This document shows positions 20,796 through 38,361 of a stretch of 64,000 bases of DNA, in pieces. Position 1 is the first letter of the stretch; every line of letters begins with the position of its first letter. Below the pieces are notes generated by a model. It did not search any database. It was not told where the DNA came from and was given only the letters and a program-made list of their open reading frames with translations. A program made the position numbers and the translations under genes. The stretch lies in NCBI GenBank assembly GCA_012861695.1, contig JAAOOA010000086.1:1233001-1297000 (forward strand), read 5' to 3'. This stretch comes from Trematomus loennbergii. Its lineage: Eukaryota; Chordata; Actinopteri; Perciformes; Nototheniidae.

Positions 20796-21131
20796 AATAA
20801 CCAGGTTCAGTGTACAAACTCCCTCTGGAGGGAACACAGGGATGTTAGCCTTTGCAGACCATTTACATGCACACAAACCTATAGAACACACTACAGGAGG
20901 GGGAAAACCCAAAAAGCAGAATAAGGCCTCTTTAACATGAATTTACTTGAATTAAGATTGTAGGAAATGTGTTCTTTACAAATATAACCGTTCAACTCAA
21001 TAGTTCTCTAATGTGTCCTGTTGTCCAACATCTTCCTCCCACAGATTCTTGTTTTCTTCTTGCTCTATTCGTCTCTTGCAGCCTTTTCTCCTTCAATATT
21101 GAAACATATAATGAGGGGGGTTGAGGTCATT
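20796..21131. other. Intergenic, nothing recognised
   Basis: An open stretch after 'ataataaccag' (about 20806-20937) could be read as a terminal exon but cannot be joined to the signal exon at 16999 by motif or family. Confidence 0.3.
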
Positions 21132-21793
21132 AGCCGCGTTCACACCGGAGTACTTTTCCCCGTACTTTTCGCGTTTAGTTCCGTTAGTACCCCTTATGTC
21201 GCGTTCACACCAAAAAGAGTACTTAGTGCCGGGAACTTTTACCCCCATTTTTAGTGCCTGCTGAGAGATGGTACTTTCCTGGGGGGAAAAAGTGCCCCAG
21301 TTCTGATTGGCTGGGCGAATTGCAAACCACGCCCCGTAAAACTCTGAAATGTTTTGTAGAGCCGCCATTTTATTATCCTCGCATTAGCATTATTAGCATT
21401 AGCATTCGCCCAGCGCACAAACGCAGAGAGACTAACTTATGGCAACACAAAATAAAACATGGGAGCGGTGGAGATGAGGAGTGTCGGCGTTCTGGCGATT
21501 TACTCGGAAGGCTTCAGTAGAAGCTGCTGGGAGTCCCAGCAGCTTCTACTGAAGCCAGTCCCCAACTCCGGGGACTTCCGGCCGGGGACTCCGGGTGGCA
21601 GTATACGCCGTGAAGTGGTTTGCGGCCTGCCAGTAAACCCAAAGCAGAAGAAGACGAAGTGACGTCAGCGGCTCATTTGCGTAATCTTCCCTCAGGGAAC
21701 TTATTCCGGTATGAACGCGATCTGTACTAAGTGCCCTGGGGTAATAAGTGCCGGGGCACTAAGTACGGCAAAGTACTTGGTGTGAACGCGGCT
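21132..21793. mobile_element. MITE, GCCGCGTTCACACC family (inverted orientation)
   Basis: Ends AGCCGCGTTCACACC and GGTGTGAACGCGGCT bound 662 bp that match 7499-8173 in reverse, including the palindrome and the (GCATTA)n-like segment. Confidence 0.88.
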
Positions 21794-21870
21794 ATAGGAG
21801 ATTAATAACATTTCACTGCTTGGCTATACAACAGTCCTTGATTGCATTTGTTGAAGACAAATATCCTTAG

Positions 21871-23382
21871 GCGCGTTCACACCGGAGTACTTTTACCCCG
21901 TACTTTTCCTGTTTAGTTCCGTCAGTACCCCTGATGTCGCGTTCACACCATAAAGAGTACTTAGTGCCGGGAACTTTTACCCCCATTTTCAGTGCCTGCT
22001 AGCAGTGGCGGCTGCAGAGTATTTTTGTTGGGTAATCTATGGTAGGGCTAACCCATACAGTGTTGGGGCTCAAGTCAGTATTTGCAATGTAATTACATAC
22101 ACGCTATATCGCCCCCTTGACAGTGAAACGCCACGCGTGAGGTTTACATTATTTCCCTGTCTCAATCCAAATTGAACTGTATGAAATAAAAAGACACATT
22201 TGTCTTGTAGTAAATAAAAAGGGCGACCTGGAGCCAATCCTGCAATTTCCCCACAGGGGAAAGAGTTGACATGCTGAAAACCCAACCTCTGCAGGGGGGT
22301 CTGGGGGGATTCTCCCCCAGGAGATCTTTTGAAATACTAACATAAAATACAAATTCTGGTACTCTCTTGAGAAGAAAAAATAAATAAATCTATCACTATA
22401 TGACATATTTAAAAAAATGAATGCCATATTAGTTTTGTGTTACTTTGTTCTGAAAGCTGAACCTGCTGCTGCCTCACAGAGAGAAGAGGGAAGAGGCTGT
22501 GTGAATTACTTTACATTGTGGATAAGGGTGGATAGCCCCCATTGTTCTGTGTGTCAAAATGAATGACAGCCCACACACCTATCAATCATCAAACCGTGGG
22601 GTCTTATTTCATTACGTGTTGATTTCTATCAACACGTAATGTTGTATCGATGTATATAGAGATGTACTACCGCGGGACTTCCTGCAACAACACCACGCCG
22701 TTATCGTGATTCTGATTGGCCAGAAGACATTATCAAAGATGTTCTATTGAGAAGATGATCACTACGTGACAAAAGTTTTCAAAACCGTTTCTAGTCTTCG
22801 GTATTTCCAGACAAGTGGCTACTGAAATCAATCTTACTAACTGCTGTCTGTGCAATTTACTCCGCGCGAGTTGGCGGACTTTATTTTGCTTACTTTAACA
22901 TCATTTTTCATGGTGGGGCTAAGCCATTTCTTGGTATGGCTGTAGCCTACCCCAGCCATACCCTGGCGCCGCCACTGCCTGCTAGAGAGGTGGTACCAAA
23001 AAAGTACCAATTTCTATTGGCTGGGCGAATTGCAAACCACGGCCCGTAAAAATCCCAAAAAGTTTTGTGAAGCCGCCATTTTATTATCCTCGTATTAGCA
23101 TTAGCATTAGCCCAGCTGGGAGTCCCAGCAGCTTCTACTGAAGCCAGTCCCCAACTCCGGGGACTCCGGGTGGCAGTATACGCCGTGAAGTGGTTTGTGG
23201 CCTGCCAGTAAACCCAAAGCAGAAGAAGACGAAGTGACGTCAGCGGCTCATTTGCGTAATCTTCCCTCAAGGAAAAGTACTCTGGTGTGAACGCGATTGG
23301 TACTTAGTGCCCTGGGGTAATAAGTGCCGGGGCACTAAGTGCCGGCACTAAGTACGGCAAAGTACTTGGTGTGAAAGCGGCT
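21871..23382. mobile_element. MITE, GCCGCGTTCACACC family, split by a hAT
   Basis: The left part (21871-22002) and right part (22978-23382) together match the 21132-21793 copy. The ends are diverged (GCGCGTTCACACC; GGTGTGAAAGCGGCT). The hAT-like element at 22003-22977 sits inside it. Confidence 0.85.
22003..22977. mobile_element. Non-autonomous hAT element (CAGTGGCGGC) with 8-bp TSD
   Basis: The termini CAGTGGCGGC and GCCGCCACTG are perfect inverses, flanked by a perfect 8-bp duplication CCTGCTAG (21995-22002 and 22978-22985), which is the hAT signature. The 975 bp contain no transposase frame. 'tgttgatttctatcaacacg' near 22620 forms a small hairpin. Confidence 0.93.
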
Positions 23383-23855
23383 ATTTAAGCACTGAAGGTT
23401 AACATTTTTAAATCGAACCCTTAAATGCGTCAGTATCCCGGGGAATACACATTTGACAGGCTGTGTCCATGTAAAAATATGGGTGTAATACTGTGTAAAA
23501 AGGGTGTAATAACGTTGTATTATAAGTGTAATTATTGGTGTTATATGGGTCATATATGGGTCTATTAATGTGTAGAATAGGTGTAATAACAGTGAAACAA
23601 GCGTGTAATGAAGAACATAGCAATCAAATAATTATCCAATATATTGATATGTGCTTGCCCATTTAAGGGTTAAAGAAAGCCTTTTAGAAACAAAATGCAT
23701 ATGTTTGTGGGTTATGTATTTGTAAATACATGTTCATACACTTCTTTGTAAGAGTCCTCTTGATAAGCGTATGACCGTTATCATTTATTTTTTCTGTGTG
23801 TGTTTACGGAGCTCCTAAAGGGACATGGAAAAAAAAAAAAAAAAGAGAGAAAAAA
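23383..23855. other. Intergenic, nothing recognised
   Basis: AT-rich. It contains several 'tgtaata' and 'gggtgtaat' echoes (23480-23610) that look like a degraded short repeat. Confidence 0.35.
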
Positions 23856-24452
23856 GAAAGTCAGGATAACGGGTTAGTATCTCGTGCGCACAAGAAACTA
23901 ACCCGTTATCCTGACTTTTTTTTTTTTTTTTTGTGGTGCGCCAAGGAGGAAGTGGAGTGCACAGGAGACAACCATTTCATGGCAGACTGTTATGTTTACG
24001 TGGGGAAATGACAGTGCATACATTATTTGAGATATATTTCGTACTCGGACTTCATTTTAAGGACATTTCGGCCAGGGGTGTTTGGTCACTCCAGGAGGCA
24101 GCGGGACGTGTAACTCAGAAAAGAGCAGCACCAGCGCTCAAAGAGCTTTTACGCACCGCCTACACTGTGTTTACCTTCATTCAAACAGCTATAAAGAGTG
24201 ACCGCAGGCTGTTACATTTTAACCACAGACACCTCTACACACATCGAACTGCCCGATTACTCCCCCTTTTATTAGTTTTATGAAGGAGATGTCCGGTCAC
24301 CCAGGCGCATGATGGGCGGACAGAGAGACTAAAAATCAGCTCGGGAATCTCACCCAGCCCCCCACGTAAACTGTCAACGGGGGGGGCTAGTGAACTGTCA
24401 ACGGGGGGGGGAGCCTCACAGCGGGGAAACGGTGGACCTAGTGGCCCGATCG

Positions 24453-24503
24453 GAGTGGGCCGGTACCGAAGTGGCCCGACCGGCCCACTTCGGTACCGGC
24501 CCA
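24453..24503. other. GC-rich near-perfect hairpin
   Basis: TGGGCCGGTACCGAAGTGG and its inverse CCACTTCGGTACCGGCCCA are separated by only a few bases. It would form a very stable stem in single strands. It lies in the core of the long-TIR element. Confidence 0.8.
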
Positions 24504-25215
24504 TCGGGATTCGTCCCGATGGCCAGTCCGCCACTAGCTGTGTATGTGTTCTGAGTGTTTGTTTCCCTTTAAAACAGCTGCGGGCAGCAGGTACTCTGAG
24601 GCCCCAGCTCCATGGGAACGCATACGGCAAAACGCATCGGAGTAACGCAAACGCAACCGCAAAAAACCTTCCGCCCACACGCAATATACACCGGATTGTG
24701 TCAAGCTCCACGAGACGGCTCCGTTTACATCCAACCGCTGGAAAAGCTGCAGTACATATGCCGAGCCTGTACGTGGCGCTGTAACTTCCTCCACAAAAGC
24801 AGCAACTTCCTCCACAAAAGCAGCGAAGAAGAATGGTTGTCATGGCTGCACTTCTGTTTATTCTCAGCGGTGGGGGTCGAGGGATCCGGGCAGAGTTTTT
24901 CGCCGGTCAACGTGTGTTAAAGTTTAAATCTTCCGGACAAAATTATAAAAGTGCCGGTCAAAGGTCTTCTTTGTTATTTATTGAGCTTTAAAACAAATGA
25001 ATAACGACTCTATATAATGATATATAATAATAAAATACACGGAGCCTGTCTCTTTTTCCTCTCTTCTCACAGCGTCAGTGTCTGTCTCATGCAGCAGCTG
25101 ATCCAGTAATGATGACTCGACAGTAAAAATAAACATATTTATAACTAGTTTAGGTAGTTTGAGAGGTAATTAAAATAACTATTGTTGTTGTTAACTAAAC
25201 ACATCAGCAATGATG

Positions 25216-25268
25216 CGGGGTACGCGGAGAGGTGGGAAGAGGTGGGGAGAGGCGGGGAGAGGCGGGGC
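25216..25268. repeat. Short G-rich tandem repeat
   Basis: Units GAGGTGGG(G)A / GAGGCGGGGA repeat about five times. Confidence 0.6.
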
Positions 25269-25757
25269 TATGAAACGGATGACCGTATAGGCGACCCACG
25301 GCCCCGTTGGACCCCCCAGAGCGCTCCGTTCCCAGATCTATCCACCTTTGGACCCGTTGTCGTTTGCGGGGTCTGTTTCTACGTTTCCGTTACGGCGTCG
25401 TCAAGCTTAAAGGGCTATACGCATGAGAAATATGCGGATTCAACCCGTTTTCGTCCCCGTGGAGCCTAGGCCTGAGAGTCACGGACATGAATTCATAGAT
25501 CAAAGCAGACTGGTTTACAGACTCTCCTGTTTGCCAATCCGGTTCTTAAACAAATAGCTCTACATCCCTGGCCGAAATGTCCTTAAAAGGAAGTCTGAGT
25601 TCGAAATATATCTCAAATAATGTATGCACTGTAATTTCCCCACATAAACATAACAGTCTGCAATGAAATGGTTGTCTCCTGTGTGCTCCACCTCCTCCTT
25701 GGCGCACCGGTAACTTTCTAAAAAAATTTAAAAAATAAAGTCAGGATAACGGGTTAG

Positions 25758-26460
25758 CATAAGCTGATACAACCACCGGGGGGGCCTGAGCTGACTCTGG
25801 CAGACACAGGCCCCTCAGCCGGTTTCTAAGTCTGCACAAAAGGGGCTCGATAGCAATACTGTATAATAGGCCTGAGATAGGGCAGCCCTGCCTGATCCCC
25901 CTTTTAACTGGTACAGGTCTGCTCAGCCCTCCCCCACCTTCAACAACACAACATGCATCACTGTACAAACACTTCACCCAGGACAAAAAGTGCTCCCCAA
26001 CACCAAAAGCCTGCAAAGTGGCAGCCAGAAAAGTGTGATCCACACGATCAAACGCCTTCTCCTGGTCAATAGAAATAATGCCAACATTTATGTTATACAG
26101 TTTTGCAAACGTCAAACAAATTGTCCACAATTGATCAGTACCAATAAGAAGTTTGATAAAACACACTTCAGTCTGTTAGCTAAAACCTTTGACAGTATAT
26201 TATAGTCCGTACATAAGAGAGCCACAGGTCTCCAATTCTTCAGCAAGGTTAAATCTCCTTTCTTAGGCAACAGTGAAATCACTGCACGCCTACAGGAAGC
26301 CGGCAGAGTCTCCATCAACACGTCCAACAAGTCATGTCCTAGAATACTCCAGAAATGTTTAAAAAAGTCTGCAGGTAAACCGTCTATGCCCGGAGCCTTG
26401 CCGGAGGCCATCTGTGTCACCGCAGAGGTCAGTTCCTCCAGAGTAATGTCAGAGCCCAGA
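25758..26460 (-). mobile_element. Tx1-type L1 LINE fragment, broken at the RT catalytic site
   Basis: The - strand frame 26420 to 26112 has GKAPGIDGLPADFF and KNWRPVALL. After a frameshift, 26166 to 25758 has IDQEKAFDRVDH, GIRQGCPISGLLYSIAIEPLL and VVSAYA. The last is the start of the catalytic Y-A-D-D; the next base is the terminus of the long-TIR element. The 5' part is missing, and a (GAA)n run lies at 26459-26477. Confidence 0.85.
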
Positions 26461-26477
26461 AGAAGAAGAAGAAGAAG

Positions 26478-27018
26478 ATACAGTATAGATAGATTTTTTG
26501 AAAATCATTCATGCGTCTGAACACTTTCGCCCTCTGGTGACTGATTTCATTCTCCCAACTTTCAAGATAACAGGTCTAAAAATAAAAGAACAAACAATGA
26601 ATGAACAATAGAGAGTAGAGTTGCTGTCGTCATAATCTTGTATCAATGAATTCTGTAATAGCATCAAGGCCAGTTTGAATGTGCATGAACACACTAAAAA
26701 GGTTAAAGGTTAGACAACAACATTTTATTTCAACAGTCAATTATGGCAAGAGCAGTTTGAGATATTTGAAAGGCAAAACAAAGTGCAAGCTTACATATTG
26801 AATCGGCCTTCACTGTAACTAACACACAGTGTGCACAGAGTATCAGTGGAGTGAACATTTCCTCTCCCCCCTCGCTAGCTCAGAATCCTTCTCTGGTTTT
26901 ATGTCTCTAGATTTGTTCTACTCTCTACTTATTTTAGTGACGATATTATTTGAAGAATAAATGACTAGTAACACTGATCAACATCAGAACCACAACACAC
27001 TGTAGTGCACTGAACACA
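26478..27018. other. Intergenic, nothing recognised
   Basis: AT-rich without motifs that I can name. Confidence 0.35.
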
Positions 27019-27212
27019 CTGAAACGTTGACTTTAATTAAATAAATTACGTCAACAGATATTCACATAACTGTATTAGGTTAGTTGAAACCCATAACATT
27101 CCATTTGAATCAAAAAGATTAGGTTCAACTTAATATGAATGCTTTCATCTAACCTAATACATTAATGTGAAATATGTTGACATAATACATTTAGTTAAAG
27201 TCAACGTTTCAG
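27019..27212. mobile_element. Palindromic MITE, about 194 bp
   Basis: ACTGAAACGTTGACTTTAA at the left is the inverse of TTAAAGTCAACGTTTCAGT at the right, and the inner arms continue to pair (gtattaggttag / ctaacctaatac). Only about 40 bp remain unpaired in the middle. No target duplication is obvious. Confidence 0.75.
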
Positions 27213-27502
27213 TTTGTAGGTGTAGCAGTGCTAATACTGAGTGTGTATTCATGTCATGGCAGGAGTGAAAGGGCAGGATGGAAACCTTGGACACCGTGTT
27301 GGGACCCCCACATTTAATTTTTACCAATTCTTCTGATGTTTATTACCGTGCACTGCTGTCATCAGCATTTGCTCTCACTTTGATTCATGAGTCATCAATC
27401 CTAATCAGAATGTAAACAGTTCTTATTGTTCCGGTCGCCAAGAGGCTGACATCCATATTTACACTCTGACTGACATGACACCACAGGGAGGGAGGGAGGG
27501 AG

Positions 27503-27682
<180 letters not shown>

Positions 27683-27686
27683 GAGT

Positions 27687-34996
<7,310 letters not shown>

Positions 34997-35169
34997 CGTG
35001 CTGCTGGTGGACAGAGGACAGAAGAGGGTTCAGTCAGAGACGGAATACAGCTGATCTATAGAGAGGAGAGTTAAAGGTTTGGGAAAATAAAGACAAAAGG
35101 ATATGGACAGAGACAATGATGTCCCTGTGTTTGACTTAATTCAACTGATATGTTGGTAAAGGCAAGGCA

Positions 35170-36192
35170 GCTGTGGTGGAAAGGAACTAAATACATTAAC
35201 TTTTTTGTCATATTGGTACTTTACTTGAGTATTTCCACATATTTCTACTCCGTTACATCTCAGAGGCAAATATTGAACTTTTTTCCACTACATTTATTTT
35301 AACACAGTTACTGTGAACAGTTGTTCATATATAAACACTCGATAAGCTGATATGGTGTAATGCAGTACTGTCATACTAAGGGTTAGGCTGCACAGTATTT
35401 CTAGTATCTACATTCTGACCATTTTAACAAATACAATACTGAAATGCACCTACAAGTATAAAAACAGGATTAAATAATGACACAAAAATAATATTCATTC
35501 TGCATGATGAGTACTTGCTGTTATTACATGAAGTACACTAAAGCTGATAATACCTCTGTACTTTATATTATTCTGAAATAGGCCCTTGTGAGAATGAGTA
35601 TGAGATTTCTTATTTAAGTTACATTTTGAAATCAGGACTTTTACTTGAAGTGTAGTTTTTTAAGACCATAGCATTTGTACTTTTACTTAAAGTGGACCTA
35701 TCATGCTATATTTGAATAATATAGTGTAGGACCATACCTATATAAGGCATATTTATACTTTCAAAATACCAAACAGATCATGCATTTTAGCCATGCCTCA
35801 TTTTGCTCAATTTGCACTTTTTTAGCTCTGTTTTTGCAAGGGCTGATTCTGTGAGAACAGCACCACTACAGGCCTGGCATATTACTACAGCGTCTCCAGC
35901 GCTTTCGAACGGCAATGGCCGTGGCTGTCTCCTCCTGATTGGTGGAGTTGGCCCAATAGCCGTAGCGCCACCGTCCTGACGTCAGGACAGTGTTCAAATC
36001 TGGATCAGTTTTTATCAGATCCGTTGCAGCCCCTTTTTTAGAGATTTGGGTATGGAGGAAAATAGAGAGGGTTGTGTTTTCTGACACTTGGTGAGTTCCC
36101 TGAACACCGGGGACGGTATAGAAAAGACGTACAAAAGTGCATTTTGCATGATAGGTCCCCTTTAAGTATAGGATCTGAGTACTTCTCCTAAC
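35170..36192. repeat. TACTTTTACTT dispersed repeat, split by a MITE
   Basis: Left part 35170-35686 (ggtggaaaggaactaaatac ... tacttttac) and right part 36166-36192 (ggatctgagtacttctcc) are the two ends of the family also present at 44083 and 50908. Confidence 0.65.
35687..36165. mobile_element. MITE with TTAAAG..GGACCTATCATGC ends
   Basis: TTAAAGTGGACCTATCATGC at the left is matched by GCATGATAGGTCCCCTTTAA at the right; 479 bp, non-coding. It lies inside the TACTT repeat. A cousin with similar ends is at 48722-49529. Confidence 0.85.
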
Positions 36193-36231
36193 ACTGGAAG
36201 GCAGAAATGTAAAGGAGGATCAACCTGCCAG

Positions 36232-36357
<126 letters not shown>

Positions 36358-36605
36358 CAGGTTTAAAGACTATGCTGACATCCACTGGTGTTAGACAGGA
36401 AATGGAGGGATGATGGTGTTATTTTTACTCAACAACGAAGGGTGGATTTGATTTTGTGCATCTTTGATTTTAGATATATGGGACTCCACTTCTTAATCCA
36501 CAGAGGATTTCAAACATGTAAGAAAATATCAGAGAGCATGGGCTACAACACATTTAATCTTATTTCCAGTAATCCATAACATATAGATCCACCTCTTTTT
36601 AGTAA

Positions 36606-36728
36606 TTCCATTTTTCAAGATTCAAGATTCAAAGGTTTATTGTCATAACATATACACAACTACTGTGTAATTAATGTAATGTATGAAAAACTTAGATCGC
36701 AGGTTCTTCAACAGTTCTTCTACAAGAC
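36606..36728 (-). repeat. LINE 3'-tail fragment (- orientation)
   Basis: 'caagattcaagattcaaagg' followed by 'tttattgtcataacatat' is the reverse of a fish LINE 3' end with a (TTGAATC)n tail. No coding part remains. Confidence 0.55.
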
Positions 36729-36729
36729 A

Positions 36730-37029
36730 TAACAAGGGGTTACGTATGGTAACCCTTGTTATATAAACACAGGCGGAGCCCTCTACTGGACTCTATGGGT
36801 ACTACCTTATCATGCAAGCATTCACCTACTGAGATTTCTATAGACGTAGCCGGCCCCGGGGCGGGCCTACCTGAATGCGCGGGCATTTTACCGTATAAAA
36901 GGCGGCCCCGCCTCCTGACCGTCATCCTACACCTCTCTTCAGCGAGCGGTATAGGACAGACAGTGCCCCGAGTAGAGGGCTCTGCCTGTGTTTATATAAC
37001 AAGGTTTACCATACGTAACCCCTCGTTAT
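36730..37029. repeat. DIRS left end: inverted repeat flanking the terminal repeat
   Basis: 'aggggttacgtatggtaacc' and the following ttgttatataaacacaggcg (36733-36773) reappear inverted at 36985-37022. The two arms enclose the promoter-like 'ccgtataaaagg' (36891-36902). Confidence 0.75.
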
Positions 37030-37475
37030 ATCTCTCACAGGCTCCGCCCTCTACTGGACTCTATGGGTACAGTGGGCGGACCCCGATGTATACACGCACT
37101 GTTGTCCAACAACACCGTTCCACCTCACTGTCCCTGACCGGCTTTAGCAGCCGCTGCGCCTCACTCACCTCTCCCTCGGTTGTAACCGTGGAGAAGTCCG
37201 GGCTGCGGCCGATAGAGCACACCCCTGACGTGCTTACCTCGCAAAAGTGTGCTCGGAAAACAGTGCTGAGGGCTCCCCCCCGTCCGCCCATCGGCAGACG
37301 GAGAGAGTCCCCACTGACCCACAGCCCCCCCCCCCCCCTCCTCACCAGTCCTGTGTTGCCCCAGCCACAGCCCGTGTGGAGTGTGCACAGACCCTGGCTC
37401 CCGCCTGTCCGTAGGTATGTGCAATGCACTCGCAGAGCCAGCCTGCCAGGCGTTTCTTGGACAGGGCTTTCCCGG

Positions 37476-38361
37476 TCACCCCGCCCCCGAAGCACACGAC
37501 AGCTGTTCAGTGCGTCTAAGGGCAGCCGTGCGCTCCAAATAACATGCTAGTGCACGCACCGGGCAGAGGAGGGGCAGTTTAGCTTCCCTGGCCCCACTAT
37601 GAGGTGGAAGACTAAAGCCCCCCAACTGAATAGCCCTCGACCTGAACGCACTCCTTAGGCTCTTGGGCACAAAGGAGGGGTTCGGTCTGAGTGTTGCCCC
37701 GCTCTGGTCACCCCGGATCAACAAGCAACACGGGTGCACCGACAGAGCGGTTAACTCGGACACTCTCTTGGCTGACGTTAAGGCAAGTAGCATTGCTGTC
37801 TTCCACGACAGTGCTTTCAGGGAGAGAGCTCAAGAGGCTCAAATGGTTCTGTGACCAGAGCCTCGAGCACCAGCGGCAGGTTCCACTGCGGGGCGGAGGC
37901 ATGCACTACCGGGCGCAGCCCCCCTGTAAAAACCGCAACAGCTGAGAAAAGGCTGACCTGCTGTCGAATCCCTCATGGCAGGACGAGATGGCTGCTGCAT
38001 ACACTTTCACTGTGGAATGAGCAAGCCCTCTGTCCACCAATAACTGTAAGTAGGATCAAATAGAGCCCAACTCAAAAGATAGGGGCTCTATTCCTCGCTC
38101 CTCACACCATCGCTGGAATCTCAGCCACTTTGGCCTATAACAGGCTGTGGTGGATCCCGCTCTAGCTGCCTGGATAGACTGAATAACGCTATCAGACAAT
38201 CCACCCTGTCTCAGCCTATCCCTCTCAGGAGCCAAGCCTGGAGAGGTTGGCCGAGCGTGGGTAACGCCCCGATTGCACCTGCCTCTTGAGACATCGCCCC
38301 CCAGAACTGGGGGATCGCCCAGGGCTGGCCCACCTTCATCTGTGTCATCTCTGAGTACCAC
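37476..38361 (-). pseudogene. Tyrosine recombinase remnant of the DIRS element
   Basis: The N-terminal core-binding part reads SIQAARAGSTTACYRPKW and FQRWCEERGIEPL (38361 to 38056). The catalytic part reads LLALTSAKRVSELTALSV with the first catalytic Arg (37793 to 37476), then CPVRALACYLERT. The segment between 38056 and 37793 is frame-broken. The final catalytic Tyr was not found. Confidence 0.8.

Larger units (their letters stand above)
23856..25757. mobile_element. Long-TIR (about 190 bp) element with a second terminus abutting it
   Basis: The left arm 23898-24085 starts TAACCCGTTATCCTGACTTT and is the inverse of the right arm about 25568-25757 over its whole length, including 'gtggtgcgccaaggaggaag' and 'ggacatttcggccaggg'. 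Arms are roughly 90% identical. The interior is GC-rich with no transposase. At 23856-23879 the same terminus occurs again, inverted, with only 18 bp between them. The right end meets LINE sequence at 25758. No clear target duplication was found. Confidence 0.75.

Noticed and set aside
20758..20940. Terminal exon for the signal exon at 16999
   Set aside because: No family motif or matching feature ties the two together.
24235..24843. 202-codon Arg/Pro-rich frame on the - strand
   Set aside because: It spans the GC-rich core of a non-autonomous transposon and has no recognised domain.
36756..37550. 264-codon + strand frame as a gene
   Set aside because: It lies antisense to DIRS ends and recombinase sequence, with no domain.
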